Under the pieces are notes generated by a model. It did no database searches, was not told the origin of the DNA, and saw only the letters and a list, made by a program, of their open reading frames with translations. Made by a program: the position numbers and the translations under genes. Source: an uncultured Gardnerella sp. (lineage in GTDB: Bacteria > Actinomycetota > Actinomycetes > Actinomycetales > Bifidobacteriaceae). Taken from it: a stretch of DNA of 64,000 nt. Location of the stretch: positions 1 through 64,000 of the forward strand of contig CAMUFL010000004.1 in the NCBI GenBank assembly GCA_947088155.1, written 5' to 3'. Shown in pieces: positions 23,896-33,689 of the stretch; position 1 is the stretch's first letter; each line of letters begins with the position of its first letter.

Positions 23896-25455
23896 ATGAA
23901 TTCTTCACCAGAAACTTCGCAAGTGACTTCGCAAGTGACGTCTAAAACTTCGCAAGTGACTTCTCCAGAAGCGCTTTTAGACGGGTTGGATGATTCGCAA
24001 CGCGAAGCTGCTACCGCGCTAGAAGGGCCTGTGCGCATTATAGCTTGTGCAGGAGCTGGTAAAACGCGCACTATTACGCGCAGAATTGCGTATGCTTGCG
24101 CTACTGGTAAGTGGGATCCTGAAAGAGTTTTGGCAGTTACTTTTTCTGTAAAAGCAGCTGCGGAAATGAGATCGCGTATTGAGGCTCTTGGTGTAAGTAA
24201 TGTTGGATGCGTCTCAACATTTCATTCTGCGGCTTTGCAACAAATTCGCAGCGTGTGGAACGACGTCTGTTCAGCACAATTTCCATCAATTATGAATGAT
24301 TCTCAGCAAATCATAGCTTCTGCGCTTAAACGTTATCCAGATTTTGCGGATATGACTTTGTTGCAAACTCGCGATATTTTGGCAGAAATTAATTGGGCGA
24401 AAGTTTCGCTTATTGCGCCTGACGATTACTTGCGTGTGTGTGCTTCTACGCATCGTTTGCCTCCTGCAGGCTTAGAGCCGCAGCAATTTGTCGATATATA
24501 TGAAGCTTACGAAACCGAAAAAAATGCGCATACTTGCATCGATTTTAACGATATTCTTCTACTTTGCTGCCATATTTTACGAAATTTTCCGGAAGCTGCA
24601 AACCGTATTAAGCAATCAATCGGATGGATCACAGTTGATGAATATCAGGATGTGTCTCCTTTACAGCATGAATTGTTGCGATTATGGATGGGGCAGAACC
24701 GCGATATTTGCGTAGTGGGCGATCCTGCGCAAACAATCTACTCGTTTGCAGGTGCGAATAGTTACTATTTGCTTTCATTTCCGCAAGAATTTGCGCCTCT
24801 TGGTGCAGATATTAGTTTGAATACTGACTACCGCTCCACAGAACGCATCGTAGGTCTTGCTAATAGAGTGCTTGCTGCTTCTGCACATAAAAAGGATTAC
24901 GTAAAAGTTAAAGCTGCAACGAAAGGTGGTGTTCGCGTTAGTCAGCAAGTTTTTGCCACCGATGTTGAAGAAGCTTTGGGCGTGGTTGAGCAAATTGCAA
25001 AACTTGTAAAAAGCGGTGCTGCGCATCTTGGGGAGTGCGCAATACTAACGAGAACCAATGCTCAACAGCAAGTAGTTTGTAAAGCGTTAAAAGTAGCAAA
25101 ACTTCCGTATCGCGTGAGAAAAGACGTGGGGTGGCAGCGAAATGTTTTAGAGGATGCGCAAAGCTATGGTGCTCAAGGTATTTCTGACGTTTTTGCATTT
25201 TCTAATATTTCAACTGTTACTGTTTCAACTATTCATGCTGTTAAAGGTTTAGAGTTTGCGCATGTCTACGTAATTGGCTGTTCTGAAGGGCTTATTCCTT
25301 TTGGTTCTACGGCTGATGACAGTGCCTTGGAAGAAGAGCGCAGACTTATGTACGTTGCAATAACTCGCGCAGAAAAGACTTTGCATCTTTCTTACGCTTC
25401 TAGAAAAGACAGTGGAACTGGCATGAATCGTATGCCTAGCCGCTTTCTGGCTTAA
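23896..25455 (+). CDS. UvrD/Rep-like superfamily 1 DNA helicase
   Basis: 519 residues from the ATG at 23896. The N-terminus holds repeats of TSQV encoded by a 15-base repeat. Motifs are in order: Q-motif (LDDSQREAA), Walker A AGAGKT (52-57), FSVKAAAEMRSR, Walker B VDEYQD, GDPAQTIYSFAGA, DYRST, STIHAVKGLEF and YVAITRA. It is shorter than UvrD or PcrA (about 700 residues) and resembles compact actinobacterial UvrD2-type enzymes. A 3'-5' unwinding role in repair is inferred. The terminator-like repeat after it is shared with another locus. Confidence 0.9.
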   Translation: MNSSPETSQVTSQVTSKTSQVTSPEALLDGLDDSQREAATALEGPVRIIACAGAGKTRTITRRIAYACATGKWDPERVLAVTFSVKAAAEMRSRIEALGVSNVGCVSTFHSAALQQIRSVWNDVCSAQFPSIMNDSQQIIASALKRYPDFADMTLLQTRDILAEINWAKVSLIAPDDYLRVCASTHRLPPAGLEPQQFVDIYEAYETEKNAHTCIDFNDILLLCCHILRNFPEAANRIKQSIGWITVDEYQDVSPLQHELLRLWMGQNRDICVVGDPAQTIYSFAGANSYYLLSFPQEFAPLGADISLNTDYRSTERIVGLANRVLAASAHKKDYVKVKAATKGGVRVSQQVFATDVEEALGVVEQIAKLVKSGAAHLGECAILTRTNAQQQVVCKALKVAKLPYRVRKDVGWQRNVLEDAQSYGAQGISDVFAFSNISTVTVSTIHAVKGLEFAHVYVIGCSEGLIPFGSTADDSALEEERRLMYVAITRAEKTLHLSYASRKDSGTGMNRMPSRFLA

Positions 25456-25460
25456 TCTCG

Positions 25461-25552
25461 CGGCATAAATTTTACGCTCGTGTAAAGTTTATGCCGTTTT
25501 TTGGCGCGTAGCCGACTTTTTCTTTACACAGTTGCACAGTTTCTGCCGTTTT
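25461..25552 (+). repeat. terminator-like copy of the GTAAAGTTTCTGCCG repeat family
   Basis: CGGCATAAA (from 25471) pairs with TTTATGCCG (ending about 25497), enclosing a smaller TTTAC/GTAAA stem, and is followed by T6. The sequence continues CCGACTTTTTCTTTACAC, GCACAGTTTCTGCCGTTTT, matching the block at 14384-14582. It ends the helicase gene. Confidence 0.8.
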
Positions 25553-25611
25553 GAGCGTTGAGGTCGATTATTCAGCTGAATTGTTATTGAATCAGGAGTT
25601 TTACAAGAGTT

Positions 25612-27348
25612 TTATTCGCCGTCAGCATCAGTTTCGTCGGAATTGCCGGATTCGTTGCCGGTTTCGCTGCCGGTTTCGCTGTTTTGCTTCTTTTGGCGCG
25701 CATCCTCTTCCAAAAGCTTGCTAAGTTCGGCATCCCAATCATTTGTGCCTAAATCGTCTTCTGTTAATTTTTCAAACGATTTTTCGATAGGCGCATTTTC
25801 GATAGCGTTAGCAGTATTTTTGTTACTTTCGTAATTGTCCGCACTTTCGTGACTTTCGTGACTTTCGCTAGTTTTTTCAGTTGCTTCATTAGTTTGATTA
25901 GACTGAGTTTCTGTTGCATTTTTTGCAGCAGTTTCCGTTGCATCCTCAGCATCGGTTTCCTTCGTAACTACGTTACCTGCGTCACCAGCGTCGTTACCAA
26001 CTTTACCTTCATTACTAGCGTCTTTCGCAACTTCGCTAGCTTCCGGCAAAGTTGGCAACAAATCTGGATGACTCCACAAGCTATCTCGCTCTTCAATACC
26101 GCGCTCGCGAGTCAACTTTTCCCACAATTGTGATGCTTCACGCATACGGCGAGGGCGCAAGTGCAAACCAAGTAACGATTCAAACGTCACTTCTGCAGGC
26201 CCTCCCGCAGCTCGCTCGCGACGCATCATCTCTCGCAACTGCTCAATGTGCACAATATGAGCCATTCCAGACTGCCATGTAACGCAATCAACCCAACCTT
26301 CAACAAGTGCAAGCAAAGTTTCCAAACTGTGCAAAGCTTGACGCTGCTCTTCAGAATCATTGCTGCCAATATTTTGCAAATTAACAGCTCCTGAAATTGC
26401 TTCCGGATTCATTGTTTCCACGTCGCGAAGCTGTTCTTCCATAGCTTCTAAGTCAATGCTTATTCCGTTTGCGTACTTAATAATCAGCGCTTCAAATCGT
26501 GGCATAAGCCATGGCGCGGATGCAAATAATCTTGCGTGTGCAGCTTCTCGCAAAGCCAAATAATTCATGACTTCTGTAATATCCAATTCCCACACTTTTG
26601 CATACTCAATGCAATTATATGGAATTAATCCGCCTGCAGGATTTTGTAAAAGCGCAAGACCTTGATCAAAACTGCCGTGCACTTCGTGTGAAAGTGCTCC
26701 AGCTGCTTGACCTAGTTGCATAGCAAACGAAGTGTTTCCAAGCAGTTTCATTAGTTGCGCTGGATTATTCATTCCTTCAGGCAGCGGAATTGGCACAACT
26801 CCTGCAAATAATCCTTTTACTTCAGCATCATCCACATCGCGGAATCGCTCTTCAATAACAGAAGTGAGTGCTTCGTTTACTGATTTTGCAACAGGATTAG
26901 CGAATTTAACCCAAGCTTCCAGGGTTTTTTCTACCCAATCAGCTCTAGACAATACTTCCGGCGTTCCAGGAGCAGGATTGAAATTGCACGTTATATCTAG
27001 CCACAAGTTCGCTTGGCTTAAAGCTCTTCGTGTGGCATCTGCTACGTCTGCATTTACATTTCCTTGATCGCCATTAGCGTGTTGTAAAGCAATAGATTGC
27101 GCTAACTTGCGATTAATTGGCCCTTCTTCAAGTGTTGCTTCCATTTCGTATGGATTATTAAGACCGCCTGCACTAAAAGCTTGCATCATTCCGCGAACTT
27201 CGTCTGGTTTAGGAAGCTTATCTGGATTCTGATTTAAGAGTTGTTCGCGTAGCTCAAAAGGAAGCTGATCAAGTTGTTTCCATGCTTCTTCTCCTTGTAT
27301 TGGCCCAAAGCATTCAATGAGCCATTGGTGAATTGCATCGTCATTCAT
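25612..27348 (-). CDS. zincin_2 / DUF2342-type putative metalloprotease-like protein
   Basis: 578 residues. The actinobacterial family signature is clear: PLPEGMNNPAQLMKLLG, SFAMQLGQAAGALSHEVHG, IPYNCIEYAKVWELD, YLALREAAHARLFASAPWL and VEGWVDCVTW. In zincins the zinc motif is HExxH; here the matching site reads REAAH, so proteolytic activity is uncertain. Residues after about 430 are Glu/Asp/Asn/Thr-rich, with repeats such as SHESHES, and look disordered. The function of the family is unknown. Confidence 0.8.
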   Translation of the reverse strand: MNDDAIHQWLIECFGPIQGEEAWKQLDQLPFELREQLLNQNPDKLPKPDEVRGMMQAFSAGGLNNPYEMEATLEEGPINRKLAQSIALQHANGDQGNVNADVADATRRALSQANLWLDITCNFNPAPGTPEVLSRADWVEKTLEAWVKFANPVAKSVNEALTSVIEERFRDVDDAEVKGLFAGVVPIPLPEGMNNPAQLMKLLGNTSFAMQLGQAAGALSHEVHGSFDQGLALLQNPAGGLIPYNCIEYAKVWELDITEVMNYLALREAAHARLFASAPWLMPRFEALIIKYANGISIDLEAMEEQLRDVETMNPEAISGAVNLQNIGSNDSEEQRQALHSLETLLALVEGWVDCVTWQSGMAHIVHIEQLREMMRRERAAGGPAEVTFESLLGLHLRPRRMREASQLWEKLTRERGIEERDSLWSHPDLLPTLPEASEVAKDASNEGKVGNDAGDAGNVVTKETDAEDATETAAKNATETQSNQTNEATEKTSESHESHESADNYESNKNTANAIENAPIEKSFEKLTEDDLGTNDWDAELSKLLEEDARQKKQNSETGSETGNESGNSDETDADGE

Positions 27349-27608
27349 GAGCGTATCCTTCTCGTGCCACGTGTTGCATAATTTACAGTTTTTATTTTTA
27401 TACGTTTCGTATCTGCACGTATTTGTACGTATTTTATAAGTATTTATACGTATTTTACACGTCTTTATATGCGAGTTTAGCGCATCTTCTTAATAAAAAT
27501 ATTTTTTAATACAAATATTCTACTCGATAATATGGTTTTATGCGCTATAACTTGCGTGCAAATATATTTTAAAGCAAAACTATATAGGGCTTGTGTCATG
27601 ATACAAGC
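27349..27608. other. AT-rich intergenic region with repeated ACGTATTT words
   Basis: Several copies of TACGTATTT-like words occur between 27400 and 27470 in the divergent gap between the zincin_2 and Lon-like genes. No gene is seen. They may be regulator sites or simple sequence drift. Confidence 0.4.
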
Positions 27609-28496
27609 ATGTTTCGCTTTTCTACAGGTGCTAGTGTATTCCGTACGTGTTTTAGATTCTTGCGCTCGCTGCCTCATGCTTTAGTTGTGTACATTACTTC
27701 GCATTCTTTGCGATATTTTGCAGGATTCTTTACAGTAGTTGTTGCGATTTTTGCGTTGTCGCTTCCAAGCGCATACGTTGTAGAAGAGCCTGGTCCAACG
27801 CAGGATGTTTTAGGATCCCTATCAAATACTCCTGTGATTGATATGTCTGGTTCTCGAGTAAAAGAGAATCATGATACTGGTAAGTTATTGTTGATTACTG
27901 TCAATGTTTCTGGTGTTCCTGGATATGAAGTTTCAACATTTTATTCATTGACTTCATGGATGGATCCTCATAAAAGTTTGCTGCCTCGTGAAGCTATTGT
28001 GCCAGTAGGGCAGAGTGCTGACGAGTATGAGAAGGAATCCACAAACGAGATGGATGATTCGCAAAGCCTTGCTCAAAATGTTGCGTTGCAGTACGCGTCT
28101 AAGCGCCTTGGAATTAAAAAAGAAGATGTAAAAGTTCGTTTACATATTGAAGATATTGGTGGACCGTCTGCTGGAATGATGTACACTCTAGGGATTCTTG
28201 ACAAACTTACTCCTGAACAAGAAACTGGTGGTAAGACGATAGCCGGAACTGGAACTATTGAAAAATCGCAAAAAATTGGAGAAATTGGCGGTATTCGGTT
28301 AAAGATGATTGCAGCTAAAAGAGATGGGGCCACTTGGTTCTTAGCACCTTACGATAATTGCAATGAAGTTGTTGGGCATGTGCCACAAGGCTTGCGCGTT
28401 GTAAGTGTAAAAACATTGGATGATGCTTACAAAGCGTTAAAAGCTATTGGTTCTGGTCATGGGGCAAATAAATTGCCAAGCTGCAATGTGAAATAA
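27609..28496 (+). CDS. YlbL-like Lon-family (S16) serine protease, membrane-anchored
   Basis: 295 residues from the ATG at 27609 (an in-frame start at 27591 has no better site). One membrane segment near 37-57 precedes an extracytoplasmic part. The Lon-type catalytic dyad is visible: Ser in GGPSAGMM and Lys in IGGIRLKMIAAKR. The order matches YlbL-type proteins, although no clear PDZ domain could be seen by eye. Substrates are unknown; related proteins take part in envelope quality control. Confidence 0.85.
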   Translation: MFRFSTGASVFRTCFRFLRSLPHALVVYITSHSLRYFAGFFTVVVAIFALSLPSAYVVEEPGPTQDVLGSLSNTPVIDMSGSRVKENHDTGKLLLITVNVSGVPGYEVSTFYSLTSWMDPHKSLLPREAIVPVGQSADEYEKESTNEMDDSQSLAQNVALQYASKRLGIKKEDVKVRLHIEDIGGPSAGMMYTLGILDKLTPEQETGGKTIAGTGTIEKSQKIGEIGGIRLKMIAAKRDGATWFLAPYDNCNEVVGHVPQGLRVVSVKTLDDAYKALKAIGSGHGANKLPSCNVK

Positions 28497-28552
28497 AACT
28501 ACAAACCAAATAAAGCAGAAAATAGATAAAACAGAAAATAGATAAAAAAGAA

Positions 28553-28628
<76 letters not shown>

Positions 28629-28706
28629 GTTCGCAACAAATTAAAAACATACATGATGGTGTGTACGAATGCAACGTGTGGCGCGCGTCGTAACAATCGC
28701 GTACAG

Positions 28707-28736
28707 TATACTGAATAAGAACATGTGCTCAGGAGG
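28707..28736 (+). promoter_or_regulatory. -10 box and strong ribosome-binding site of the DivIVA-like gene
   Basis: TATACT at 28707-28712 fits a -10 box, and AGGAGG at 28731-28736 fixes the start at 28747. No convincing -35 was seen. Confidence 0.5.
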
Positions 28737-28746
28737 TCGATATTCG

Positions 28747-30243
28747 ATGGCTCAGAAACCTGATACCGCTCGTAATGCTTCAGCAATGGAGCGTGTGGGT
28801 AAGCGTAAGTTAGGATATAACGTCGCGCAGGTGAATGCTTTTCTAGAGCGCGCTCACACTTTGTACGAAAGCGATGAAGCTCGACTCACGCAGAAAGATA
28901 TTCAAGAGGTTTCTTTTGACTTGGAGCGTAATGGTTACATTATTGGTCAAGTTGATGCTGCGTTATCGCGTTTGGAACGTGCGGTAGTAGATAAGTGCAC
29001 TGAGCAAGAATTGGCGCAATGCGGACGAGTTGCATGGAAAGCTCGTGTAGAAGCGCTTTATCGTAAACTTTTGCAACATGCTCAAAGAGATTATCGCGAT
29101 CGTTTTGATCGTGGCTCTTCGCGTCACCCATCTTATGCGCGTAAACAAGTGGATATTATGGTTGATCAAGCCTTAGATAAGATTGCTCTTATGCTTGGTC
29201 ATGAGCTTGAATGGGAAACAGACAAAGAAACATTGCAAGATATTGATTCTGCTTATGTTTCTAATGTGATTTTTACGCAAAAAAACGGTAAGCACGGTTA
29301 TGATGAGCGCCAAGTTGACTACTATTTAAACGCTTGTGTGCGTTTGCTTAGCAGCTTGGAATCTTTTGAGCGTGTAGAACAGTATGTTGATGCGGATAAT
29401 AGTAGTTCCTCATACTCTCGAGCAGAATCTGAATCTTATTCTGCTCCTGCTTCTGTTTCTCCTTCTGTTATTCCTGTAACTAAAGCTGAAGAGCCTGCTA
29501 AATCCTCAGAATCTACGGAATCTTATAATCATTATGAAGAGCCTGTTCCATCATTTGCTCCTTCAATAAAGCCTGCATCTGATTTCAGTGCTTCTTCCGC
29601 TTCTGCCACTGCACCTTCAGCTTCTTCAATATTCAAACCTGTTGAGGATGCTGTGGAAGATGAAGACACTGCGGATAGGTTGCCTAAGATTGCACCTCGC
29701 TCAATACCTAGCGTGCCAAATCATGATAAACAAAGCATTTTTGCTCCTGTAGATTATGCTAATCAAGATTCTAATGATTCGTTTGAAGCGTTAAATAAGT
29801 CTGAGCGCGCAATATTTACACCTCATGCTGCTGCAAGTAAGCCTTCTAATGTTCTTAACGATACTGATAGCAATGATGAGCTTTTGCAAAGCGCTACAGT
29901 AATGCGAAACTCTTCTGAATCTTCTGTACTACCTCCTTCTTTCACTCCTGCAGCTCGTAATCGCAATAATTCACCTGCTGCACCTAAGCCTGTTGCTGCT
30001 CCTGCACCGGCTCCTGCTGAGTCAATTCCATCATTTGCTCCTCAAGATCCTGCACAGCATTCGTCGCAGCATTCCTCGCTTAATATTCCGGAGTTGCATG
30101 TTTCTGATTTGCAGCCGAGTAAGCCATTGAGTTTAGATATTCCAGATTTGTCATTCCCAATTATTGGCCATATTGATGAATCTACTAATTTCGGTAGCTC
30201 TTCTCAAAGCGGCGACGATTCGGAAAATAACGATCGTAATTAA
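28747..30243 (+). CDS. DivIVA-domain protein
   Basis: 498 residues from the ATG at 28747. At least two DivIVA-domain-like motifs occur: KLGYNVAQVNAFLERA near 20-35, and HGYDERQVDYYLNACVRLL near 188-206. About 280 residues rich in Pro, Ser, Ala and Glu follow and are probably disordered. DivIVA-like proteins of actinobacteria act in polar growth and septum placement. The main wag31-type DivIVA usually lies near ftsZ-sepF; this is a separate, longer paralogue. RecO follows 31 bases later. Confidence 0.8.
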   Translation: MAQKPDTARNASAMERVGKRKLGYNVAQVNAFLERAHTLYESDEARLTQKDIQEVSFDLERNGYIIGQVDAALSRLERAVVDKCTEQELAQCGRVAWKARVEALYRKLLQHAQRDYRDRFDRGSSRHPSYARKQVDIMVDQALDKIALMLGHELEWETDKETLQDIDSAYVSNVIFTQKNGKHGYDERQVDYYLNACVRLLSSLESFERVEQYVDADNSSSSYSRAESESYSAPASVSPSVIPVTKAEEPAKSSESTESYNHYEEPVPSFAPSIKPASDFSASSASATAPSASSIFKPVEDAVEDEDTADRLPKIAPRSIPSVPNHDKQSIFAPVDYANQDSNDSFEALNKSERAIFTPHAAASKPSNVLNDTDSNDELLQSATVMRNSSESSVLPPSFTPAARNRNNSPAAPKPVAAPAPAPAESIPSFAPQDPAQHSSQHSSLNIPELHVSDLQPSKPLSLDIPDLSFPIIGHIDESTNFGSSSQSGDDSENNDRN

Positions 30244-30274
30244 TCTAACTATTAAAAAAGATATAGTTTGATTC

Positions 30275-31021
30275 ATGCCATTGTATCGCGATGAAGCTGT
30301 TGTGCTTCGTACTTTTCCTTTAGGTGAAGCGGATAGGATTGTTGTGCTTCTTACTAAGCGGCATGGTAAAGTTCGTGCTGTTGCGAAGGGAGTTCGTAGG
30401 CTTAAATCACGTTTTGGTGGTCGTCTTGAGCCGCTTATGCGTGTTGATTTGCTTCTTGCGCAAGGTAAATCTTTGGATGTAATCTCGCAGGCTGTTTCTA
30501 TTGCTGCTTATGCTGGTGAAATTTGTGCAGATTATACGTCCTATGAGTATGCAAACGTCATGTTTGAAGTTGTGGATTTGCTTGTTTCTAACGAATATAC
30601 AGATGAATACAGGCGTGAATATCAAGATACGCTAGGGCAGTATCGTCTGCTTACTGCGGCTTTACTTTCATTGTCTAAGCATAAGCATTCTCCTGATGCT
30701 ATTGGCATGTCGTATATATTGCGAGCATTGTCATTAGCTGGGTGGTCTCCGCGACTACAGGCTTGTGTTGTATGTGGAAAAAATGAAGATTTATGCTATT
30801 TTTCGCCTTGCACAGGTGGAATGATGTGTGCAAGCGATCACACTCCGGATTCAATAGTTTGTGCTAATTCGACGCGTTTGCAATTGTGTGCGCTTGCGCA
30901 AGGAAACTGGTCTGTTCTTGACGGAGTGTCGGTTGATTCTTCTACTATGCGATGCGTTCAGCAATGGGCTGAATATTATCTTGAGCGACCTATTCGTTCG
31001 ATGGGGTTGTTACATTCGTAA
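30275..31021 (+). CDS. recO: DNA repair protein RecO
   Basis: 248 residues. The OB-fold N-domain is typical (YRDEAVVLRTFPLGEADRIVVLLT, GKVRAVAKGVRRLKSRFGG), and the C-domain has a zinc-like site CVVCGKNEDLC plus a later Cys. With RecF and RecR it loads RecA at single-stranded gaps. The ribosome-binding site is weak, which suggests co-transcription with the DivIVA-like gene. Only two bases separate it from uppS. Confidence 0.95.
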   Translation: MPLYRDEAVVLRTFPLGEADRIVVLLTKRHGKVRAVAKGVRRLKSRFGGRLEPLMRVDLLLAQGKSLDVISQAVSIAAYAGEICADYTSYEYANVMFEVVDLLVSNEYTDEYRREYQDTLGQYRLLTAALLSLSKHKHSPDAIGMSYILRALSLAGWSPRLQACVVCGKNEDLCYFSPCTGGMMCASDHTPDSIVCANSTRLQLCALAQGNWSVLDGVSVDSSTMRCVQQWAEYYLERPIRSMGLLHS

Positions 31022-31023
31022 GT

Positions 31024-31818
31024 ATGGCTTTTGAAAACGTGGATTATAAGTCGCTTGATATTCCAGCGGCTCCTTTTAGTGACCCTTCTCGCATACCAGA
31101 TTTTCCTAAGGGCAAAGTGCCTCGTCATGTCGGTGTGATTATGGACGGAAACGGACGCTGGGCAAAAGAGCGCGGAATGATTCGAACCGAAGGTCATAAA
31201 GCTGCAGAACCGGTAGTTTTTGACGTTATTGCAGGAGCTATAGAAGCAGGAGTTCGTTATTTAAGCTTATACACTTTTTCTACCGAAAATTGGAAGCGAT
31301 CTCCGCAAGAAGTGCGCTTTTTAATGGGATTTTCTAGGGAGATTATTCATAGGCGAGTTGCACAAATGAACGAGTGGGGAGTGCGAGTTCGTTGGGCAGG
31401 TCGTCGTCCTCGTTTGTGGAAGTCTGTTATTGACGAGTTGGAAAAAGCGCAAGAAATCACCAAAAATAATAAAACCATTGACGTTGTTTTTTGCATAAAT
31501 TACGGCGGTCGTGCGGAAATTGCGGATGCTTGCGCGCAAATTGCGAAAGAAATTCGAGACGGCAAAATTAAAGGCGATCGCGTAAGTGAAAAAATGATTG
31601 CTGAGCACTTGTATAATCCGGATATTCCAGATTGCGATTTGGTGATTCGCACTTCCGGCGAGCAGCGCACTAGCAACTTTTTGCCTTGGCAAGCATCCTA
31701 CGCGGAACTTGATTTTGTGCCGGAACTATTCCCGGATTACGGCCGCGAAGCGCTGTGGAGATCAATCGACCGTTATGCGCATCGCGACCGCAGATTTGGT
31801 GGCGTAAAAAACGCCTAG
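31024..31818 (+). CDS. uppS: isoprenyl (polyprenyl) diphosphate synthase, UppS family
   Basis: 264 residues. The family signatures HVGVIMDGNGRWAKERG, LYTFSTENWKRS and the closing SGEQRTSNFLPWQ with ELDF are intact. The enzyme adds isopentenyl units in cis to make the lipid carrier of wall synthesis. The ATG is two bases after the recO stop, so the two are likely translationally linked. Confidence 0.95.
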   Translation: MAFENVDYKSLDIPAAPFSDPSRIPDFPKGKVPRHVGVIMDGNGRWAKERGMIRTEGHKAAEPVVFDVIAGAIEAGVRYLSLYTFSTENWKRSPQEVRFLMGFSREIIHRRVAQMNEWGVRVRWAGRRPRLWKSVIDELEKAQEITKNNKTIDVVFCINYGGRAEIADACAQIAKEIRDGKIKGDRVSEKMIAEHLYNPDIPDCDLVIRTSGEQRTSNFLPWQASYAELDFVPELFPDYGREALWRSIDRYAHRDRRFGGVKNA

Positions 31819-31835
31819 TATCTCACTAAGATTTG

Positions 31836-33068
31836 TTACTTTTCGCTAGCGAGCCAAGCGCAAGCTGCTACAACTGCAGCTGCTAATCCGCGATTAAGAG
31901 TGGGCTGCAAATCTGGGGCGAATGCCGGATTGTGATTTCCAGGAGCATTCTGCATATCCGCAAAACCACCTAAGCCCCAGTAAGCGTAAGGAGTTTTAAA
32001 AGCGTTCGCGACTATAGAAAAATCTTCCGAAGCAGAAGCGCGCGAAATATCTACAGAATCTTCTCCAAAGTATTCATCAAAAGCTTTACGCACGCGCAAA
32101 GACGCATTCTGATCATTATTCGTAAGCGGATAGCGATCATAATACGTAAACTCTGGTTCTTTAGGACATCTTGCAAGCTCGCACTCTCCACGCACAATTC
32201 GTTCAATAGCATTGTGCACAAATTCTTGAGTATCTTCGCTATAAGTTCTTGTGTTAATTAAAAGCTCGGCATCATCAGGAATAATATTCGACTTACTTCC
32301 TGCATTAAGCGCGCCAACTGTAACAATTGCGTAATCTTTAGCTGCAAGTTCGCGAGAAACAATCGTCTGCAATTTAAGCACAATTGATGAAGCAACAACC
32401 ACCGGGTCAACGCTCAACTCAGGCATAGAACCATGCGAACCTTTACCAAAAATGTGCACGCGAATCGAAGCTGCAGTAGTTAAGAATGCGCCCGAACGAA
32501 TACCGACTGTTCCTGCAGGAATAGCACCCAACACATGCTGACCAAGGTAAACGTCGGGCTTTGCAATCATGCTCGTAATGCCATTTTCCACCAAGTCTTT
32601 TGCGCCTTGAGCTGTTTCTTCTCCAGGCTGAAAAACGCCAATGTACGTTCCTCTCCAAGCATCTTTATGTTCATTAAAAGCCTTCAAGGCACCAAGTAGG
32701 CTGGAAATATGAAAATCGTGACCGCAAGCGTGTGAAACTCCAACCGCTTTGCCATTTTCGTCTTGCGTGCTAACTGTTGAAGTGTAATCTTTTCCTGAAT
32801 TTTCTTTAATTGGAAGCGCATCGATATCCGCTCGCATAGCAACAACAGGACCTTCGCCGTTTTTAATCTCTGCCACAACGCCTGTTTTTCCAACTCGCTT
32901 TGTTTCAATCCCAGCTTTGCTAAGAATATCAATAATTGTTTGAGCTGTATGATCTTCTTTCATTGACAGTTCAGGATGTTGATGAAAGTATTTGTATTGT
33001 TTTTCTCGTTCTGCTTGGGTTTCATCTAAATCGGATAATATTTTCTGAACTGCCGTAAGTTGCAGCAT
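31836..33068 (-). CDS. M20-family amidohydrolase (amino-acid N-acyl hydrolase type)
   Basis: 410 residues, with AGGAA before the ATG. The metal-binding motifs of the aminoacylase/hippurate hydrolase group are present: HQHPELS, HACGHDFHISSLLGA, GEETAQGA and ASEDFS. It should release an amino acid from an N-acyl form; candidates include N-acetyl-L-amino acids and N-acetyl-diaminopimelate, which the sequence alone does not separate. It converges on uppS. Confidence 0.9.
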   Translation of the reverse strand: MLQLTAVQKILSDLDETQAEREKQYKYFHQHPELSMKEDHTAQTIIDILSKAGIETKRVGKTGVVAEIKNGEGPVVAMRADIDALPIKENSGKDYTSTVSTQDENGKAVGVSHACGHDFHISSLLGALKAFNEHKDAWRGTYIGVFQPGEETAQGAKDLVENGITSMIAKPDVYLGQHVLGAIPAGTVGIRSGAFLTTAASIRVHIFGKGSHGSMPELSVDPVVVASSIVLKLQTIVSRELAAKDYAIVTVGALNAGSKSNIIPDDAELLINTRTYSEDTQEFVHNAIERIVRGECELARCPKEPEFTYYDRYPLTNNDQNASLRVRKAFDEYFGEDSVDISRASASEDFSIVANAFKTPYAYWGLGGFADMQNAPGNHNPAFAPDLQPTLNRGLAAAVVAACAWLASEK

Positions 33069-33132
33069 AAATTCCTGCTTTCCTTTGCTTTATTATAACT
33101 TTTTTGAGTTTTGAGATTATCTGATTTCAGTT

Positions 33133-33498
33133 TTATTCTTCTTTATTCCGTTCGTTGAGAATTTTATCTACAAGCGCACTTTTTGCGTCAATTTGATTGC
33201 TAAAACCAGGGCGAATATCTAATTTTAGTATTACTCCGGTACGGTATCCTTTGCTGACTAAAGCCATTGTAGCGTCTTTTACAACGCGCATGACGTCATC
33301 AAATTCGCCCTCAATATTCGTGAACATTGCGTTAGTTTCGTTCTTTAATCCAGAATCGCGAATTACTTGTACGGCATCCGCCACGTACTCGCTCAACTCG
33401 TCTCCGACTCCGCTTGGAGCAATACACAACGCTGCGACCGTGTTAGTTCTGTGCTCGTTCATGTGGTCGTTTGTATTCCCGTTATTATTTTCACTCAT
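33133..33498 (-). CDS. MTH1187/YkoF-type thiamine-binding family protein
   Basis: 121 residues, with AAAGGGA upstream of the ATG. The pattern ALCIAPSGVGDELSEYVADA, TNIEGEFDDVM and ILKLDIRPGF matches UPF0045 (PF01910), some members of which bind thiamine. It is read as a small cytoplasmic protein. It is 64 bases upstream of the M20 gene on the same strand. Confidence 0.85.
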   Translation of the reverse strand: MSENNNGNTNDHMNEHRTNTVAALCIAPSGVGDELSEYVADAVQVIRDSGLKNETNAMFTNIEGEFDDVMRVVKDATMALVSKGYRTGVILKLDIRPGFSNQIDAKSALVDKILNERNKEE

Positions 33499-33613
33499 AG
33501 TAACAATCCCTTTAAAATCGTAATTTTACGCAAATTTAGCAAAACAAGACAACGCCAAATAATGCGTCAACAAACTTATAAATTTGCGTTACTTTAACAG
33601 TTACTTTAACAAT

Positions 33614-33643
33614 TTTACAAGCGTCACAGGGTTTTTCTATAAT
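33614..33643 (+). promoter_or_regulatory. sigma-70-type promoter of glyS
   Basis: TTTACA (33614-33619) and TATAAT (33638-33643) are 18 bases apart, about 45 bases upstream of the GTG start at 33690. Confidence 0.65.
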
Positions 33644-33689
33644 AGCAACGTTTTCACCCGAATTTTCTAGTTTTACGAAAAGGTGTATT

